The notes under the pieces are model-generated. The model saw nothing but the letters and a program-made list of their open reading frames with translations. It did not search any database and was not told the DNA's origin. From Microvirgula aerodenitrificans DSM 15089 (GTDB lineage Bacteria > Pseudomonadota > Gammaproteobacteria > Burkholderiales > Aquaspirillaceae): a stretch of DNA of 64,000 nucleotides. The first letter of the stretch is position 1. Every line of letters starts with the position of its first letter. Shown here piece by piece: positions 28,383 through 39,346 of the stretch. Location of the stretch: the NCBI RefSeq assembly GCF_000620105.1, contig NZ_JHVK01000014.1, forward strand, positions 36,450 through 100,449. Reading direction: 5' to 3'. The translations under genes were made by a program, and so were the position numbers.

Positions 28383-30740
28383 ATGAAACGCAGATTGCCT
28401 GCACGCTTGTCCTCACCGCGCTGCCACCCGCTTGTGCCGCTGGCCCTGACCGCCCTGCTGTCCTCCCCGCTGCATGCCGAGCCGGCACCGCCACCCGCGG
28501 CGGCCGGCCACGCTGCAACCGGGGCCGATACGCCGTCGCTGGCACCGCTGACAGTGAGTGCGCGACGGCGCGAGGAACTGGCGCAGGAAGTGCCGGCGCC
28601 GGTCAGCGTGGTCGACGGCGCCACGCTGGAGGCCCGGCGCATCGACCGGATCGAGGATATCCAGCAGCTCCTGCCCAGCACCAGTGTCGCCTTTATCAAT
28701 CCGCGCCAGACCAGCATTGCGGTACGCGGGCTGGGCAACAACCCGGCCAATGACGGACTGGAGGGCAGTACCGGCCTCTATCTGGACAATGTGTACCTGA
28801 GCCGCCCGGGCATGGCGGTCTTTGATCTGCTCGATATCGAACAGATCGAGCTGATGCGCGGTCCCCAGGGCACGCTGTTCGGCAAGAACACCACGGCCGG
28901 CGTACTGAACATCAGCACCCGCCGGCCGGATTTCACCCCGGAACGCAGTCTGGAGATGTCGGCCGGCCAGCACGGCCGGGTCCAGGCCCGCGCCATGCTG
29001 TCCGGGCCGCTGACCGATGAGGTAGCGGGACGGATCGTGGTCTATCGCTCGCAGGATGCCGGCACGGTGACCAATCTGTACAACGGCGACCGGCTCAACG
29101 GCGGCCACCGTGACGGCGTGCGCGCCCAGATGCTGTTCACCCCCGATGACAGTTTCAGCCTGCGGCTGATTGCCGACTACAACGCGGAGAAATCCAGTTC
29201 CGGCACCCAGGTCATCTACAGTCTCGGCCCCGGCCTTGCGCTGCGCCGGGCGATCGCGGCCGGCGCCACCGGCATCGTCAGCGACCCGACGCGCTATCAG
29301 ACCAATATTGATGAAACGCCGCGCATCGAGGTCGAACAGGGCGGACTGTCGGCCGAGGCCAACTGGCTGTTCGACAGCGGTTTCCGGCTGACCTCGATCA
29401 CTGCCGGCCGCTTCTGGAACTACGACCCGGTCGCCACCGACGAGCTGAACGTCAAGGTGCTCGACAACGGGGTGACGGTACGCAACCGCCAGTTGTCACA
29501 GGAACTGCGGCTGGCCTCGCCGGCCGGAGGCCGGTTCGACTATGTGGTCGGTGCGTTCTACATGCAGCAGCGGCTGCGCAACCGGCTGTCACTGTCGTTC
29601 GGCCCCGCCGCCGACATTTTCCTGCAGGGCGCGCCGACCGGCCTGCTCGCCAGTGTGAGAAGCGAAAACCCCGGCCAGCAGGACACCAGCAGTTATGCGC
29701 TGTTCGGCCAGGGCACCTGGCATGTCGACGACCGGTTCGACCTGAGCGCCGGCCTGCGCGCCAGCTATGAACTGAAGGAGGCGCGCGTCACTCGCGACAG
29801 CCCGGTCGGCGGTTCCGCCCTGCTGGCGCCGATCCGCAACCAGCCGGGCCTGCTCGGTGCCTACGACAGCGGCACCCTGCGGCTGGAGCAGTGGAGTCCG
29901 TCCGCACTGCTGAACGCCAGCTACCGGCTGCGTCCCGACCTGCTCGGCTATATCACGCTGTCGCACGGCGAGAAGTCCGGCGGCGTCAATCTGACCGGCC
30001 CCGGCACGGCACCGGGACCGCTGGGCCCGGACTCGCTGCTGGTCGGACCGGAACGGGTCAACAATCTCGACCTCGGTCTGAAAAGCACGCTGTGGGACCA
30101 CCGCGTGCTGCTGAACGCCAATCTGTTCTGGGCCGAAGTCCACGGCTACCAGACCACGACGCTGGTACCGGTCAAGAGTCTGAGCGGCGCCTATGTGCAG
30201 GTGCTGACCAATGCCGGCGATGTCCGCACCCGCGGCGCCGAGCTGGACCTGCAGGTGCTGCCGCTGCGCGGACTGACGCTGACGCTGAATGCGTCGCTGA
30301 ACGATGCCCGCTACCGCCGCTACGACAATGCCCCATGCCCGGCCGAGGTCAACATCCCGTACCCGAACGCAGTCTGCAGCCTGAGCGGCCGCCAGGTCGC
30401 CGGCGCGCCGCGCTGGATCGTCAATCTGTCAGGGGAATACCGGTACCGCTGGTCGGCTGATGTGCAACACTATCTGAGTGCGGCCTATGCATGGCGCTCG
30501 GGTCAGGACGGGACACTGGACGGTTCGGTCTATTCGCGCATCCCGGCCTATGGCCTGCTCGACCTGGCCACCGGCTGGCGCCTCGGGCATGGCGCTTCGC
30601 TATGGAGTCTCTCACTCTGGGCACGTAATGTGCTCGACAAGCGCTACTTCCCGGCCGTCGCCGCCACAGCCAACGGGGCATACACCGCGTCGGTCGGCAC
30701 GCCGCGCACGCTGGGCGCCACCGTACGCTACGATTTCTGA
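28383..30740 (+). CDS. TonB-dependent outer-membrane receptor
   Basis: A 785-residue receptor. After a signal peptide (SSPLHA) comes a TLTVSARRRE-like TonB box region (SLAPLTVSARRREEL), the plug domain (ASVVDGATLEARR-type, here VSVVDGATLE; GLGNNPANDGLEG; QIELMRGPQGTLFGKN), then the 22-strand barrel ending in phenylalanine (ATVRYDF). The type resembles sphingomonad-like siderophore or carbohydrate receptors; the ligand is unknown. ATG 28383 gives the proper signal. No local regulator, transporter or TonB gene is seen; the exbB/exbD genes at 51059-52089 could supply the energy if a TonB protein lies elsewhere. Confidence 0.9.
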   Translation: MKRRLPARLSSPRCHPLVPLALTALLSSPLHAEPAPPPAAAGHAATGADTPSLAPLTVSARRREELAQEVPAPVSVVDGATLEARRIDRIEDIQQLLPSTSVAFINPRQTSIAVRGLGNNPANDGLEGSTGLYLDNVYLSRPGMAVFDLLDIEQIELMRGPQGTLFGKNTTAGVLNISTRRPDFTPERSLEMSAGQHGRVQARAMLSGPLTDEVAGRIVVYRSQDAGTVTNLYNGDRLNGGHRDGVRAQMLFTPDDSFSLRLIADYNAEKSSSGTQVIYSLGPGLALRRAIAAGATGIVSDPTRYQTNIDETPRIEVEQGGLSAEANWLFDSGFRLTSITAGRFWNYDPVATDELNVKVLDNGVTVRNRQLSQELRLASPAGGRFDYVVGAFYMQQRLRNRLSLSFGPAADIFLQGAPTGLLASVRSENPGQQDTSSYALFGQGTWHVDDRFDLSAGLRASYELKEARVTRDSPVGGSALLAPIRNQPGLLGAYDSGTLRLEQWSPSALLNASYRLRPDLLGYITLSHGEKSGGVNLTGPGTAPGPLGPDSLLVGPERVNNLDLGLKSTLWDHRVLLNANLFWAEVHGYQTTTLVPVKSLSGAYVQVLTNAGDVRTRGAELDLQVLPLRGLTLTLNASLNDARYRRYDNAPCPAEVNIPYPNAVCSLSGRQVAGAPRWIVNLSGEYRYRWSADVQHYLSAAYAWRSGQDGTLDGSVYSRIPAYGLLDLATGWRLGHGASLWSLSLWARNVLDKRYFPAVAATANGAYTASVGTPRTLGATVRYDF

Positions 30741-30781
30741 ACCATGACCAACATCATGTCCCCACTCCCGGGCTGCTGATC

Positions 30782-31930
30782 TTGACGTTATCCACTCTGC
30801 AGATCCTGATGCTCGGCGCCCCCGGCATCGCCTTGCTGTTCGCCAGCGGTTTCCTGTTCGCCTGGCACACCTCGCGCAGCGAACGCCATCTGCTGCACCT
30901 GGCCGGCAGCTATGCGCTGTTCGCCGGCGGCATGTCCATGCAGATCCTGGCGGTGCCGGGCGATCTGTCGCTGAACGCCATGCTGTCGGTCACGCTGTAC
31001 ACGCTCAGCGCCCTGCTGCTGGCCGACGGGGCCCTGCGCCGTGCGGGCCGGCATCTGCCGCTGCCACTGGCCATCCTGATGCTGGCGGGGATGGTCGGCG
31101 CCACCTATGTGCTGTGCTATGTCACGCCGGATCTGACCCGGCGCGTCCGCCTGCACAACTTCGGCTTCTTCATTCTGTTCCTGCTGACCGCGCTGCAGCT
31201 GTATCCGGCATCGCGGCGGCGACGGATCGACCGGGCGGTGTTCTGGGTGTTTCTGGCTTTCGCGCTCGGCTTCATCCCGCGCATGCTGCTGGCGCTGAAG
31301 CCGCTGTCGCCGCTGCCGGACCAGTACGGCCATTCGCCGTTCTGGCTCACGCTGCAGATGTCATTGCTGATTTTCAGCGTGCTGCTGGCGCTGACCCTGC
31401 TGACGGCGATGATGCTGGACCGGATCGAGCTGCTGAGCCGCGAACGCGACCAGGATGTGCTGACGCGCCTGCTGAACCGCCGCGGCTTCGACAGCCAGGC
31501 CACCCATCGTCTGCGGGACCCCGGCTTTCACCCGGTCTGCGTCATTATCTGTGACATCGACCACTTCAAGCGGGTCAACGATGCGTTCGGCCATGCCGCC
31601 GGCGACGCCGTGCTGGAGACCTTCGGTACGCTGGTGCGGCACCGGCTGCGGCCGGACGATGCCGCCGGTCGCATCGGCGGCGAGGAATTCGCCATTCTGC
31701 TCGCCAACACCGATCTGGACGGCGGGCTGGGCTTTGCCGAGCGCCTGCGCGCCGAGTTTGCCCAGAGCACTTTTCCGCTGGTGCCGGCATCACGGCAGAT
31801 CACGGCCAGCTTCGGCGTGGTGACCTGCCATCCGTACGAAACGCTGGCCGACAGCCTCGCCCGTGCCGACAGCCTGCTGTACGCAGCCAAGCATGCCGGT
31901 CGCAACCGCACCGTTTTGCAGCCCGCCTGA
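30782..31930 (+). CDS. Membrane diguanylate cyclase (GGDEF)
   Basis: A 382-residue enzyme that should make cyclic-di-GMP from two GTP. Residues 1-210 form about six membrane helices. The GGDEF domain follows (VLTRLLNRRGFDSQ; CDIDHFKRVNDAFGHAAGD; GGEEF at about residue 300). An inhibitory I-site RxxD (RPDD) lies five residues before GGEEF, so product feedback is likely. The start is a TTG without a strong ribosome site; ATG 30809 is an alternative. It follows the TonB receptor gene by 41 bases and may be co-transcribed. Confidence 0.9.
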   Translation: MTLSTLQILMLGAPGIALLFASGFLFAWHTSRSERHLLHLAGSYALFAGGMSMQILAVPGDLSLNAMLSVTLYTLSALLLADGALRRAGRHLPLPLAILMLAGMVGATYVLCYVTPDLTRRVRLHNFGFFILFLLTALQLYPASRRRRIDRAVFWVFLAFALGFIPRMLLALKPLSPLPDQYGHSPFWLTLQMSLLIFSVLLALTLLTAMMLDRIELLSRERDQDVLTRLLNRRGFDSQATHRLRDPGFHPVCVIICDIDHFKRVNDAFGHAAGDAVLETFGTLVRHRLRPDDAAGRIGGEEFAILLANTDLDGGLGFAERLRAEFAQSTFPLVPASRQITASFGVVTCHPYETLADSLARADSLLYAAKHAGRNRTVLQPA

Positions 31931-32202
31931 GAAAAACCCGGCACCGCAGCGGTGCATGAGCAGCAACTCATATTGCGATTTGCGCGGCTAGAGCATAGTA
32001 TTTACTCACATTTTTCACTGGCATTTATGCGAATTGCAAAACGGTTCGCTGCGCATGACCAGATTCCCAGCATTAGCCCTCATTTCCGTGCAATCCACGG
32101 ATTGACTGCTTGTCGGACAGAATTTCTTCTTGCATGGACCCGTTCCCTCGCGCCCTCCGGCCGACGGACGGTTTTTTCATTTTCCGCAGCGTGCCGTCGT
32201 CT

Positions 32203-33534
32203 ATGAATCGCGAAACCCTTTCCGTCCAGGACATCATTGCCCTGGGCTTCATGACCTTTGCCCTTTTTGTGGGTGCAGGCAACATCATCTTCCCGCCGAT
32301 GGTCGGTTTCGAGTCCGGCAGCCAGGTCTGGCCTGCCGCCGCCGGCTTCCTGATCACCGCCGTCGGCCTGCCGATCGCCACCGTGGTCGCCATGGCCCGC
32401 GCTGGCGGTGGGCTGGGCCGGCTGACCCTGCCGCTGGGCCGCACCGCCGGCATGGTGCTGGCGGTAGTCTGCTACCTCGCCATCGGTCCGCTGTTCGCCG
32501 TTCCGCGCACGGCCGTGGTCACCTATGAGGCCGGAATCGCGCCGGCACTCGGCCACAGCGACCTGCACCTGCTGCTGTTCTCGATCATCTATTTCGTGCT
32601 GGTCCTGCTGATCTCGCTGAAGCCGGGTCGCCTGCTCGACAGCGTCGGCAAGTGCCTGGCGCCGCTGAAGATCGCTGCCCTGGCCATCCTTGGCGTCGCC
32701 GCCTGTCTGTGGCCGGCCGGCACCGTCGGCCCGGTCGCCGCCAGCTATCAGGACAGCGCCCTGTCCCAGGGCATGGTTGCCGGCTACCAGACCATGGATA
32801 CGCTGGGCGCGCTGATGTTCGGCCTGGTCATCGCCAACGCCATCCGCTCGCGCGGCATCACCTCGACCCGCTCGATTGCCCGCTACACCGTGATTGCCGG
32901 CCTGATCGCCGGCACCGGTCTGGTGCTGGTCTACCTGAGTCTGTTCCAGCTCGGCAACACCAGCCATGGCATCGCCAGCGACGCCAGCAACGGCGCCGCG
33001 CTGCTGCACGCCTATGTCCAGCACACCTTCGGCACCGGCGGCAGCACCTTCCTCGCCGTGCTGATCGGCATCGCCTGCCTGGTCACGGCCGTTGGCCTGA
33101 TCACCGCCTTCAGCGAATTCTTCAGCGAACTGCTCGGCGTGTCATACAACAAGATCGCCATCACCACCGCCCTGTTCTCGCTGCTGGTATCGAATATGGG
33201 TCTGGATGCGCTGCTGCGGGTATCGCTGCCGGTGCTGACCGCCGTCTACCCGCCGTGCATCGTCATGATCCTGCTCAGCTTTATCGAGTCGAAGTGGCGC
33301 TCGCCGCGACTGGTGGTCGCGCCGACCATGGCGATCGCCCTGCTGTTCGGCATCGCCGACGGCATCAAGGCCGCCGGTCTGGAAGCCTGGGGACTGGATC
33401 AGGTCGCCGCCCTGCCGCTGGCCAGCGAAGGCATGAGCTGGCTGGTGCCGTCGCTGACGGTGCTGGTCTGCTGCGCGCTGGCCGACCGCTTCGTGCCGCG
33501 CCATGCCGAGCGGACGGTGGCGCAGGACAGCTGA
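32203..33534 (+). CDS. brnQ: Branched-chain amino acid transporter BrnQ
   Basis: A 443-residue sodium-coupled carrier of Leu, Ile and Val (LIVCS family) with about twelve membrane helices. The start reads MNRETLSVQDIIALGFMTF then FVGAGNIIFPPMVG, and the sequence GLVIANAIRSRGI and AFSEFFSELLGVSY are typical of the family. I chose ATG 32203 because homology begins there; upstream in-frame sequence is AT-rich and not conserved. A 272-base gap precedes it. It has its own promoter by position; no regulator is adjacent. Confidence 0.9.
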   Translation: MNRETLSVQDIIALGFMTFALFVGAGNIIFPPMVGFESGSQVWPAAAGFLITAVGLPIATVVAMARAGGGLGRLTLPLGRTAGMVLAVVCYLAIGPLFAVPRTAVVTYEAGIAPALGHSDLHLLLFSIIYFVLVLLISLKPGRLLDSVGKCLAPLKIAALAILGVAACLWPAGTVGPVAASYQDSALSQGMVAGYQTMDTLGALMFGLVIANAIRSRGITSTRSIARYTVIAGLIAGTGLVLVYLSLFQLGNTSHGIASDASNGAALLHAYVQHTFGTGGSTFLAVLIGIACLVTAVGLITAFSEFFSELLGVSYNKIAITTALFSLLVSNMGLDALLRVSLPVLTAVYPPCIVMILLSFIESKWRSPRLVVAPTMAIALLFGIADGIKAAGLEAWGLDQVAALPLASEGMSWLVPSLTVLVCCALADRFVPRHAERTVAQDS

Positions 33535-33624
33535 CGCCAGAAACGGCCTGCCGCGCACGGGGCGCTGCCCTGTTGCGCCGGCAGCCGGTAAAATCGGCGG
33601 TTTCCGCTTTCAGTCAGCGCCGCC

Positions 33625-34221
33625 ATGTCAGATTTTTCCCAGCTTGAGCAACAGTTCGCCTTCATCATCGAGATCGACCGGCTCAAGGCCGTTCTGCGCA
33701 AGAACAAGCCGGTCACGATCGATCGCTACGAGAATACTGCCGAGCACAGCTGGCAGGTTGCGCTGCTGGCGCTGACCCTGACCCGGCATGCCACCGAGCC
33801 GGTCGATACCGACAAGGTGATCAGGATGCTGCTGCTGCACGATCTGGCCGAAATCGACACCGGCGATGCCATCCTGTACGGCGACAACCACCATGGCGCC
33901 GAGCGCGAGCAGGCCGAGCGCACGGCGGTACAGCGCATCTTCGGTCTGCTGCCCGACGCGCAGGCAGCGACCTTCTTTGACATCTGGCAGGAATTCGAAG
34001 ATCAGCGCACGCCGGAAGCGCGGTTCGCCCATGCCATGGACCGGCTGATGCCGGTGCTGCTGAATCTGGCGCTCGGCGGCCAGAGCTGGCGCGAAAATGG
34101 TGTCAGCAAGGCACAGGTGCTGGCACGCGCCGTGTCCCAGGTCGCGCTCGGCTGTCCGCTTGCCGCCGACTGGCTGCGCGACAAGCTGGACTCGGCCGAC
34201 GCGGCCGGTTTCTTCGGCTGA
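33625..34221 (+). CDS. HD-domain phosphohydrolase (YfbR/COG1896-like)
   Basis: A 198-residue metal-dependent hydrolase. Key residues are His41 in NTAEHSWQVA, the HD pair at about 72-73 (LLLHDLAEIDTGD) and the later Asp in AHAMDRLMPVL, the HD signature. YfbR of E. coli removes phosphate from 5'-deoxynucleotides; other members of COG1896 differ in substrate, so the exact reaction is open. It follows brnQ by 90 bases in the same direction. Confidence 0.8.
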   Translation: MSDFSQLEQQFAFIIEIDRLKAVLRKNKPVTIDRYENTAEHSWQVALLALTLTRHATEPVDTDKVIRMLLLHDLAEIDTGDAILYGDNHHGAEREQAERTAVQRIFGLLPDAQAATFFDIWQEFEDQRTPEARFAHAMDRLMPVLLNLALGGQSWRENGVSKAQVLARAVSQVALGCPLAADWLRDKLDSADAAGFFG

Positions 34222-34225
34222 TCGC

Positions 34226-34705
34226 TCAGGCGGCCGGTCCGTCCAGCCGGTCCGTTGCGGCCAGCTCGCGAATCAGACCGATCGCCTCGGCATCCATCTT
34301 GCGATAGGCGGCCTTCAGATAGCCTACGTAGTCGACGCCATCTTCCGGCAGATCGGCCACCGGCGTGTCGTAGCGGAAGCGCACGAACAGGTGCCCCTCG
34401 TCCGGCTCCTCTATCGTCACCACCAGTTCGCCGCCCAGATGGTTGCTGCCGGCGCGGGTGTGATAGTGCAGCCGCTGCTCGTGTTCGAGGTCGATGCGGT
34501 CATGCACGCTCAGCGCCCCCAGTTGCATGACGCGCTCGATATGCACGTCGCTGCGGCTGACCAGGGTCACGGCCTCGACGCCGGGCAGGAACTCGCCCGG
34601 TGCCTCGATGCGATGGATCAGCCCGCGCCACAGTTGCTGGCGCGTCAGTTGCGCCAGCATCGGGTTGTTCGGGTCGTTGACTTCAATCAGGTGTTCGTAC
34701 TGCAT
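34226..34705 (-). CDS. SRPBCC-fold protein, AtaL/DUF1857-like
   Basis: A 159-residue soluble protein of the START/SRPBCC fold. The start MQYEHLIEVNDP, then LTRQQLWRGLIHRIEAP and a C-terminal helix with YLKAAYRKMDAEAIGLIREL match the DUF1857 (AtaL-like) pattern. Such folds bind hydrophobic ligands; the true ligand is not known. ATG 34705 has AAGGGCG upstream; the in-frame extension would run through a stem-loop. It lies downstream of purL in the same direction. Confidence 0.75.
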   Translation of the reverse strand: MQYEHLIEVNDPNNPMLAQLTRQQLWRGLIHRIEAPGEFLPGVEAVTLVSRSDVHIERVMQLGALSVHDRIDLEHEQRLHYHTRAGSNHLGGELVVTIEEPDEGHLFVRFRYDTPVADLPEDGVDYVGYLKAAYRKMDAEAIGLIRELAATDRLDGPAA

Positions 34706-34720
34706 GTGTCGCCCTTCGAA

Positions 34721-34756
34721 CGTCAGGCCGGCGGACGTGAGCCCGCCGGCCTGACG
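34721..34756. terminator. Perfect 14-bp stem-loop after purL
   Basis: CGTCAGGCCGGCGG and CCGCCGGCCTGACG flank an 8-base loop between purL and the DUF1857 gene. On the minus strand no T-run follows, so it may be a processing or attenuation structure rather than a clean terminator. Confidence 0.6.
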
Positions 34757-34781
34757 AGGTGGGATTGCCGCCTTGCGGGTA

Positions 34782-37700
34782 TCAGCCCAGCCACTTCCGC
34801 GCATTGGCGAACATGCGGAACCAGGCGCCGTTTTCGCCCCAGTCGGCCGGATGCCACGAGTTCTGCACCGTGCGGAACACCCGTTCCGGGTGCGGCATCA
34901 TGATGGTGAAGCGACCGTCTTCCGTGGTCACGCTGGTGATGCCGGCCGGCGAGCCGTTCGGGTTCAGCGGATAGCGCTCGGTCGCCAGGCCGCGGCCGTC
35001 GACATAGCGCAGCGACACGATGGCCTTGTCCTGCGCTCCCGGCGCGAACACCGCACGGCCTTCACCATGGCTGACCACCACCGGCAGCCGGCTGCCGGCC
35101 ATATCGGCCAGCAGGATCGACGGACTGTCCTGGATCTCGACCATGCTGAAGCGGGCCTCGAACTGTTCGGACGCATTGCGGTGGAACTTCGGCCATGCCT
35201 CGGCACCCGGGATGATTTCGGACAGATTCGACATCATCTGGCAACCGTTGCACACGCCAAGGGCAAACACGTCATTGCGGGCAAAGAAGTGCTCGAACTC
35301 GTCGCGGGCCCGGGCATTGAACAGGATGGACTTGGCCCAGCCTTCGCCGGCACCGAGTACGTCGCCGTAGCTGAAGCCACCGCAGGCGGCCAGGCCCTTG
35401 AAATCGTGCAGCGACACGCGACCGGCAATGATGTCGCTCATGTGAACATCGACGGCGGCAAAACCGGCGCGGTCGAAGGCGGCGGCCATTTCCAGCTGCC
35501 CGTTGACGCCCTGCTCGCGCAGGATGGCAATGCGCGGGCGGTTGCCGGTGGCGATGAACGGTGCGGCCGGGTTCTCGCTGACGTCGAACGACAGCCGCGC
35601 ATCGAGGCGTGTGGCCGCGGTGTCGGCCAGCAGCGCATATTCGCTGTCGGCGCAGGCCGGATTGTCGCGCAGCCGCTGCAGCTGCCAGCTGGTCTCGCTC
35701 CAGGCCTTGAACAGATCGTGGCGGGCCTCGTCGAGGATCGGCTTGCCGCCGCGACGGACAATCAGCTTGTCCGCCTTGTTGGTCGAGCCGATAACGAACA
35801 GCGCGCGGCCAAGACCGGCGCGGGTGAAGCGCGAAATGGCTTCCGAGGTATGCGCCTTCTTCACCTGCAGCACGACACCGATTTCCTCGGTGAACAGCAC
35901 TCGCATATTGCGTGCATGGTCGGCCTGCCCCGGATCGGACTGGGTGAAGTCATTGATGACGCGCTGCGTCACCTTGCGCTCGATCGCCAGTTCGTCGATG
36001 TCGATGGTCACGCCGACATGGCCGGCGAACATCATTTCCGCCAGCGTGGCGAACAGGCCGCCGTCGGAACGGTCATGGTAGGCGGTCAGCAGGTTGTCGC
36101 GCAGCAGCGACTGGACCGTCTCGAACAGGGCAATCAGTTCGCCCGGCTGGTCGAGGTCGGGCGCGCGGCCCAGCATGTCGCGATACACCTGGCTGAAGGC
36201 CGAACCGCCCAGCGCGCAACGGCCATGGCCGAGGTCGATCAGGATCAGGTCGGTATCGCCGTCGGCATTCAGCGCCGGCGTCACCGTGCGCTTGATGTCC
36301 TCGACCGGCGCGAAGGCGGTAATCACCAGCGACAGCGGCGCGGTCACGGCCTTCTGCTCGCCATCCTCCTGCCACACCGTCTTCATCGACAGCGAGTCCT
36401 TGCCGACCGGGATCGACACGCCGATGCGCTGGCACAGTCTGGACACGGCATCGACGGTGTCGTACAGCGCGGCTTCCTCGCCGGGATGGCCGGCTGCAGC
36501 CATCCAGTTCGCCGACAGCTTGATATTGCCGATGTTGCCCTGACCGATATAGGTAGCGGCGATATTGGTGATCGCCTCGGCCACGGCCAGGCGGCCGCTG
36601 GCCGCCGGGTTGAACAGCGCGGTCGGCGTACGCTCGCCCATCGCCATCGCTTCGCCGCGATAGCTGTTGAAGCCCATGGCAGTCACCGCCACGTCAGCGA
36701 CCGGCACCTGCCAGCGACCGACCATCTGGTCACGCGCGGTCATGCCGCCAACGGTACGGTCACCAATGGTGATCAGGAAATTCTTGCTGGCCACCGCCGG
36801 CAGCCGCAGCACGCGGTAGGCGGTTTCCTTCAGTTCGTAGCGCGAGGCGTCGAACACGCGGAACGGACGCTCGATCCGCTGCACGTCACGCGTCATGCGC
36901 GGCGGCTTGCCGAGCAGCACGTCGAGCGGCATATCGACCGCGCTGTTGCCGAACAGGCTGTCGAGCACCTGCAGCTGGCGCTTGGCCGTCGCCGTGCCGA
37001 CCACGGCAAACGGGCAGCGCTCGCGGTCGGCCAGGTCGCGGAATACCGCCATCGATTCCGGTGCCACCGCGAGCACATAGCGCTCCTGCGATTCGTTGCA
37101 CCAGATTTCCTTCGGCGACATGCCGGTCTCTTCGATCAGCACCCGGCGCAGCTCGATCAGACCGCCACGGCCGGCGTCGTTGATCAGCTCCGGCAGCGCG
37201 TTGGACAGACCACCGGCACCGACGTCGTGAATCGACAGGATCGGGTTCTGTTCGCCCATCTGCCAGCAGCGGTCGATGACTTCCTGCGCACGGCGCTCGA
37301 TTTCCGGATTGCCGCGCTGGACCGAATCGAAGTCCAGGTCGGCCACGTTCGAGCCGGTGTCCATCGACGATGCCGCCCCGCCGCCCAGGCCGATCAGGAA
37401 ACCCGGACCACCGAGCACGATCAGCAGCGCGCCTTCTGGCAGCCCGTCCTTCTCGACATGCCGGCCCTGGATATTGCCCAGGCCGCCGGCAATCATGATC
37501 GGCTTGTGATAGCCGCGCACTTCGCCCTCGAAGGTCTGTTCGAAGGTACGGAAATAACCGGTCAGGTTCGGGCGGCCGAATTCATTGTTGAACGCGGCGC
37601 CGCCGATCGGACCATCGAGCATGATCTGCAGCGCGCTGGCGATGCGCGCCGGGCGGCCGTATTCACTGGCGGTGTCGGAATGGGCTTCCCACGGCTGGAC

Positions 37701-38744
37701 AAAACCGGGAATGTTCAGGTTCGAGGTGGTGAAACCGGTCAGGCCGGCCTTCGGGCGCGAGCCGCGGCCGGTAGCGCCTTCGTCACGGATTTCCCCGCCG
37801 GAGCCGGTCGCCGCCCCCGGGAACGGCGAGATCGCCGTCGGGTGGTTGTGGGTCTCGACCTTCATCAGGATATGGGTCGGCTCGGTGTTGTACGCGTAGC
37901 CGTAGTGGCCGGCGACCGGATAGAAGCGGTCGATGAAACCGCCCTCGATCACCGACGAGTTGTCCTTGTACGCGACCAGCGTGCCCTGCGGGTGGGCGTC
38001 ATGGGTGTCGCGGATCATGCGGAACAGGCTCTTGGCCTGTGCTTCACCGTCGATAATGAAATCGGCGTTGAAGATCTTGTGCCGGCAATGCTCGCTGTTC
38101 GCCTGCGCGAACATCATCAGTTCGACGTCGGTCGGGTTGCGCTGCATGGCACTGAAATTGTCGAACAAGTAATCAATTTCGTCGACCGACAGCGCCAGGC
38201 CCATTTCCCGGTTGGCGGCCTCCAGGGCGGCACGGCCGCCGGTCAGCACGTCGACGTGGGCCAGCGGGCGGGGCGCGACATGTTCGAACAGGCGGTCAGC
38301 GGCGGCAAAGTCGTCCCAGACCTGTTCGGTCATGCGGTCGGCCAGCAGTGCGGACAGCGTCGCGCGCTGCGCGGCATCCAGCGGATGGCCGGCCTCGACA
38401 TACCAGGCCACCCCGCGCTCAAGGCGGCGAACCTGGGCCAGACCGCAATGGCTGGCAATGTCAGTCGCCTTGGACGACCATGGCGATACGGTACCCAGAC
38501 GGGGCAGCACCAGGAACAGGTCGCCACCGGACGCGTCGCCCAGTGCGGATTCACCATAGGTCAGCAGGCGATCCAGCGTGGCCAGTTCTTCGGCGCTAAG
38601 CTCGGTATCGCTCTCAATGAAATGCCAGAACTCGGCCCGCACGGACAGGCCGGGGAGACCGGCTTCTGCGGCCGAACGTTCCAGCTTTTCGCTGCGGAAC
38701 GAGGACAAGGCGGAACCGCCTCGGAGCTTGGAAATGACGGGCAT
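34782..38744 (-). CDS. purL: Phosphoribosylformylglycinamidine synthase
   Basis: A 1320-residue single-chain enzyme that converts FGAR, glutamine and ATP to FGAM in purine synthesis. N-terminal PurS-like, FGAM synthase and C-terminal glutaminase parts are all present. Visible motifs are [25 protein letters not shown] ATP site ([13 protein letters not shown]), the [11 protein letters not shown] segment, and in the glutaminase the nucleophile Cys in [11 protein letters not shown] and the His/Glu of PHPERVFR. Length is that of the large proteobacterial form. Diverges from glnB. Confidence 0.97.
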   Translation of the reverse strand: MPVISKLRGGSALSSFRSEKLERSAAEAGLPGLSVRAEFWHFIESDTELSAEELATLDRLLTYGESALGDASGGDLFLVLPRLGTVSPWSSKATDIASHCGLAQVRRLERGVAWYVEAGHPLDAAQRATLSALLADRMTEQVWDDFAAADRLFEHVAPRPLAHVDVLTGGRAALEAANREMGLALSVDEIDYLFDNFSAMQRNPTDVELMMFAQANSEHCRHKIFNADFIIDGEAQAKSLFRMIRDTHDAHPQGTLVAYKDNSSVIEGGFIDRFYPVAGHYGYAYNTEPTHILMKVETHNHPTAISPFPGAATGSGGEIRDEGATGRGSRPKAGLTGFTTSNLNIPGFVQPWEAHSDTASEYGRPARIASALQIMLDGPIGGAAFNNEFGRPNLTGYFRTFEQTFEGEVRGYHKPIMIAGGLGNIQGRHVEKDGLPEGALLIVLGGPGFLIGLGGGAASSMDTGSNVADLDFDSVQRGNPEIERRAQEVIDRCWQMGEQNPILSIHDVGAGGLSNALPELINDAGRGGLIELRRVLIEETGMSPKEIWCNESQERYVLAVAPESMAVFRDLADRERCPFAVVGTATAKRQLQVLDSLFGNSAVDMPLDVLLGKPPRMTRDVQRIERPFRVFDASRYELKETAYRVLRLPAVASKNFLITIGDRTVGGMTARDQMVGRWQVPVADVAVTAMGFNSYRGEAMAMGERTPTALFNPAASGRLAVAEAITNIAATYIGQGNIGNIKLSANWMAAAGHPGEEAALYDTVDAVSRLCQRIGVSIPVGKDSLSMKTVWQEDGEQKAVTAPLSLVITAFAPVEDIKRTVTPALNADGDTDLILIDLGHGRCALGGSAFSQVYRDMLGRAPDLDQPGELIALFETVQSLLRDNLLTAYHDRSDGGLFATLAEMMFAGHVGVTIDIDELAIERKVTQRVINDFTQSDPGQADHARNMRVLFTEEIGVVLQVKKAHTSEAISRFTRAGLGRALFVIGSTNKADKLIVRRGGKPILDEARHDLFKAWSETSWQLQRLRDNPACADSEYALLADTAATRLDARLSFDVSENPAAPFIATGNRPRIAILREQGVNGQLEMAAAFDRAGFAAVDVHMSDIIAGRVSLHDFKGLAACGGFSYGDVLGAGEGWAKSILFNARARDEFEHFFARNDVFALGVCNGCQMMSNLSEIIPGAEAWPKFHRNASEQFEARFSMVEIQDSPSILLADMAGSRLPVVVSHGEGRAVFAPGAQDKAIVSLRYVDGRGLATERYPLNPNGSPAGITSVTTEDGRFTIMMPHPERVFRTVQNSWHPADWGENGAWFRMFANARKWLG

Positions 38745-38834
38745 TGCGACACTCGCATCGTAATGAAATCAAGCCGTGCATGATACAGTATTAACGCTGC
38801 CCCCATGAACTGGGCAACATCCACTATGGATTGA

Positions 38835-39197
<363 letters not shown>

Positions 39198-39313
39198 GCT
39201 GCACACTGCGCACAGCCGGGCGCGGTACTCTGCCTGATGGAATCCTGCCCGGTCCCGCCACCGCAAGGGAACGCCCGTCCGTTCTTCGCGGGAGGGGTTT
39301 ATGGGCGGTCAAA

Positions 39314-39346
39314 GCCCCTCGCGACAACGCCGCGAGGGGCTTTTTT
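39314..39346 (+). terminator. Rho-independent terminator after glnB
   Basis: GCCCCTCGCG and CGCGAGGGGC flank a 7-base loop, followed by six T residues. It also ends just before the convergent ilvD stop. Confidence 0.9.

Noticed and set aside
31930..32202. A possible small gene or attenuator before brnQ
   Set aside because: The short open frames lack ribosome sites, and the GCACC/GGTGC pairing has no T-run; nothing firm could be seen.
34773..38783. A 1336-residue open frame on the + strand opposite purL
   Set aside because: It is the mirror of a clear purL gene in GC-rich DNA, with no ribosome site and no family pattern.
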